A program made the translations under genes and the position numbers. DNA of 14,186 nucleotides from contig NZ_JAPJPG010000039.1 of the NCBI RefSeq assembly GCF_030825785.1, forward strand, positions 1-14,186, read 5' to 3'. The notes beneath the pieces were generated by a model that did not search any database, was not told the DNA's origin, and saw nothing but the letters and a program-made list of their open reading frames with translations. This stretch comes from Anaerococcus sp. (GTDB taxonomy: Bacteria > Bacillota > Clostridia > Tissierellales > Peptoniphilaceae). Position 1 is the first letter of the stretch; the number at the start of each line of letters is the position of its first letter. Below, one piece after another: positions 14,059-14,186 of this stretch.

Positions 14059-14186
14059 TTGATCCAATTACACTTTACAATTAATCAAGAAGAAATACAA
14101 AATTTAATTAATGAATCAGTAGATAATAAAATTGCTAAATCTATCTTAACAAAAGTTTTTAATGAACTTATGGAAAAAGAAAGAGA
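14059..14186 (+). CDS. IS256-family transposase, 3' part outside window
   Basis: The first 42 residues of a mutator-type (IS256 family) DDE transposase are visible. The N-terminus MIQLHFTINQEEIQNLI, followed by a segment ending KVFNELMEKER, closely parallels the IS256 protein (TQVHFTLKSEEIQ, then VFNQLMENQR). The catalytic DDE residues lie beyond the window, so whether the gene is intact is unknown. It uses a TTG start after AGGAGG. Transcription is divergent from the glycosyltransferase gene. The enzyme would act on the element's terminal repeats by a copy-out/circle mechanism known for the family. Confidence 0.9.
   Translation, partial: MIQLHFTINQEEIQNLINESVDNKIAKSILTKVFNELMEKER

Larger units (their letters stand above)
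13967..14186 (+). mobile_element. IS256-family insertion sequence, left end only
   Basis: The element begins at GATAGAGTCCGTATAATTGC and runs off the window. The terminal repeat matches IS256 as I remember it at about 23 of 26 bases. It is followed by a leader of about 66 bases and the start of a transposase with the IS256 N-terminus. The right end is absent, so the 8-9 base target duplication typical of the family cannot be confirmed; the left flank would be AAATAATA. The region between the repeat and the start codon (13993-14047) shows no strong promoter. Confidence 0.9.

Noticed and set aside
1..14186. tRNA, rRNA, CRISPR array, riboswitch or toxin-antitoxin signals
   Set aside because: No spaced direct repeats, conserved RNA cores or small paired genes were seen; all gaps are short and accounted for by promoters, terminators, ribosome binding sites and the IS end.

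Overview
The window looks like chromosomal DNA from a low-GC Gram-positive anaerobe. The evidence is AT-rich sequence, strong AGGAGG-type ribosome binding sites, a complete clostridial-order Rnf operon (rnfCDGEAB), a Bacillus-like radC-mreB order, and a polA-coaE-transglycosylase cluster. My best guess is a Peptoniphilaceae-type anaerobic coccus such as Anaerococcus. That is an inference from gene content and base composition, not from a database match. All chromosomal genes lie on the minus strand, so transcription runs from high to low coordinates. Only the insertion sequence at the right edge reads rightward. No intergenic stretch exceeds about 160 bases.

Right edge (13967-14186): the left end of an IS256-family insertion sequence, with its terminal inverted repeat, leader, and first 42 codons of the transposase. 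11270-13902: an AT-rich two-gene module, consisting of a GT2 glycosyltransferase fused to a GtrA membrane domain and a polytopic GT-C-like membrane protein. It has its own promoter and a strong terminator. Together the two genes look like a condensed three-component surface-glycosylation system. 7320-11191: polA, coaE and a membrane-anchored lytic transglycosylase, joined by two 14-base overlaps. 2317-7316: a promoter, then rnfC, D, G, E, A, B and a terminator. Rnf is the membrane complex that moves electrons from reduced ferredoxin to NAD+ and pumps Na+ or H+. 1-2306: a second promoter followed by a NusG-domain-II protein, a small membrane protein (Gx transporter/heptaprenyl diphosphate synthase component I family), radC, and an mreB-like gene cut by the window edge.

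Main points to follow up: (1) the MreB-like protein has a multiply altered nucleotide pocket, as if it were a pseudo-ATPase; (2) RnfB appears to have lost exactly one of the two [4Fe-4S] clusters of its C-terminal ferredoxin module, while the ligands of the other are intact; (3) the NusG-II/Gx-transporter pair resembles the EetA/EetB accessory proteins of flavin-based extracellular electron transfer and sits directly after the Rnf operon; (4) the glycosylation module packs donor synthesis, flipping and transfer into two genes, with an insertion sequence landed just upstream of its promoter.
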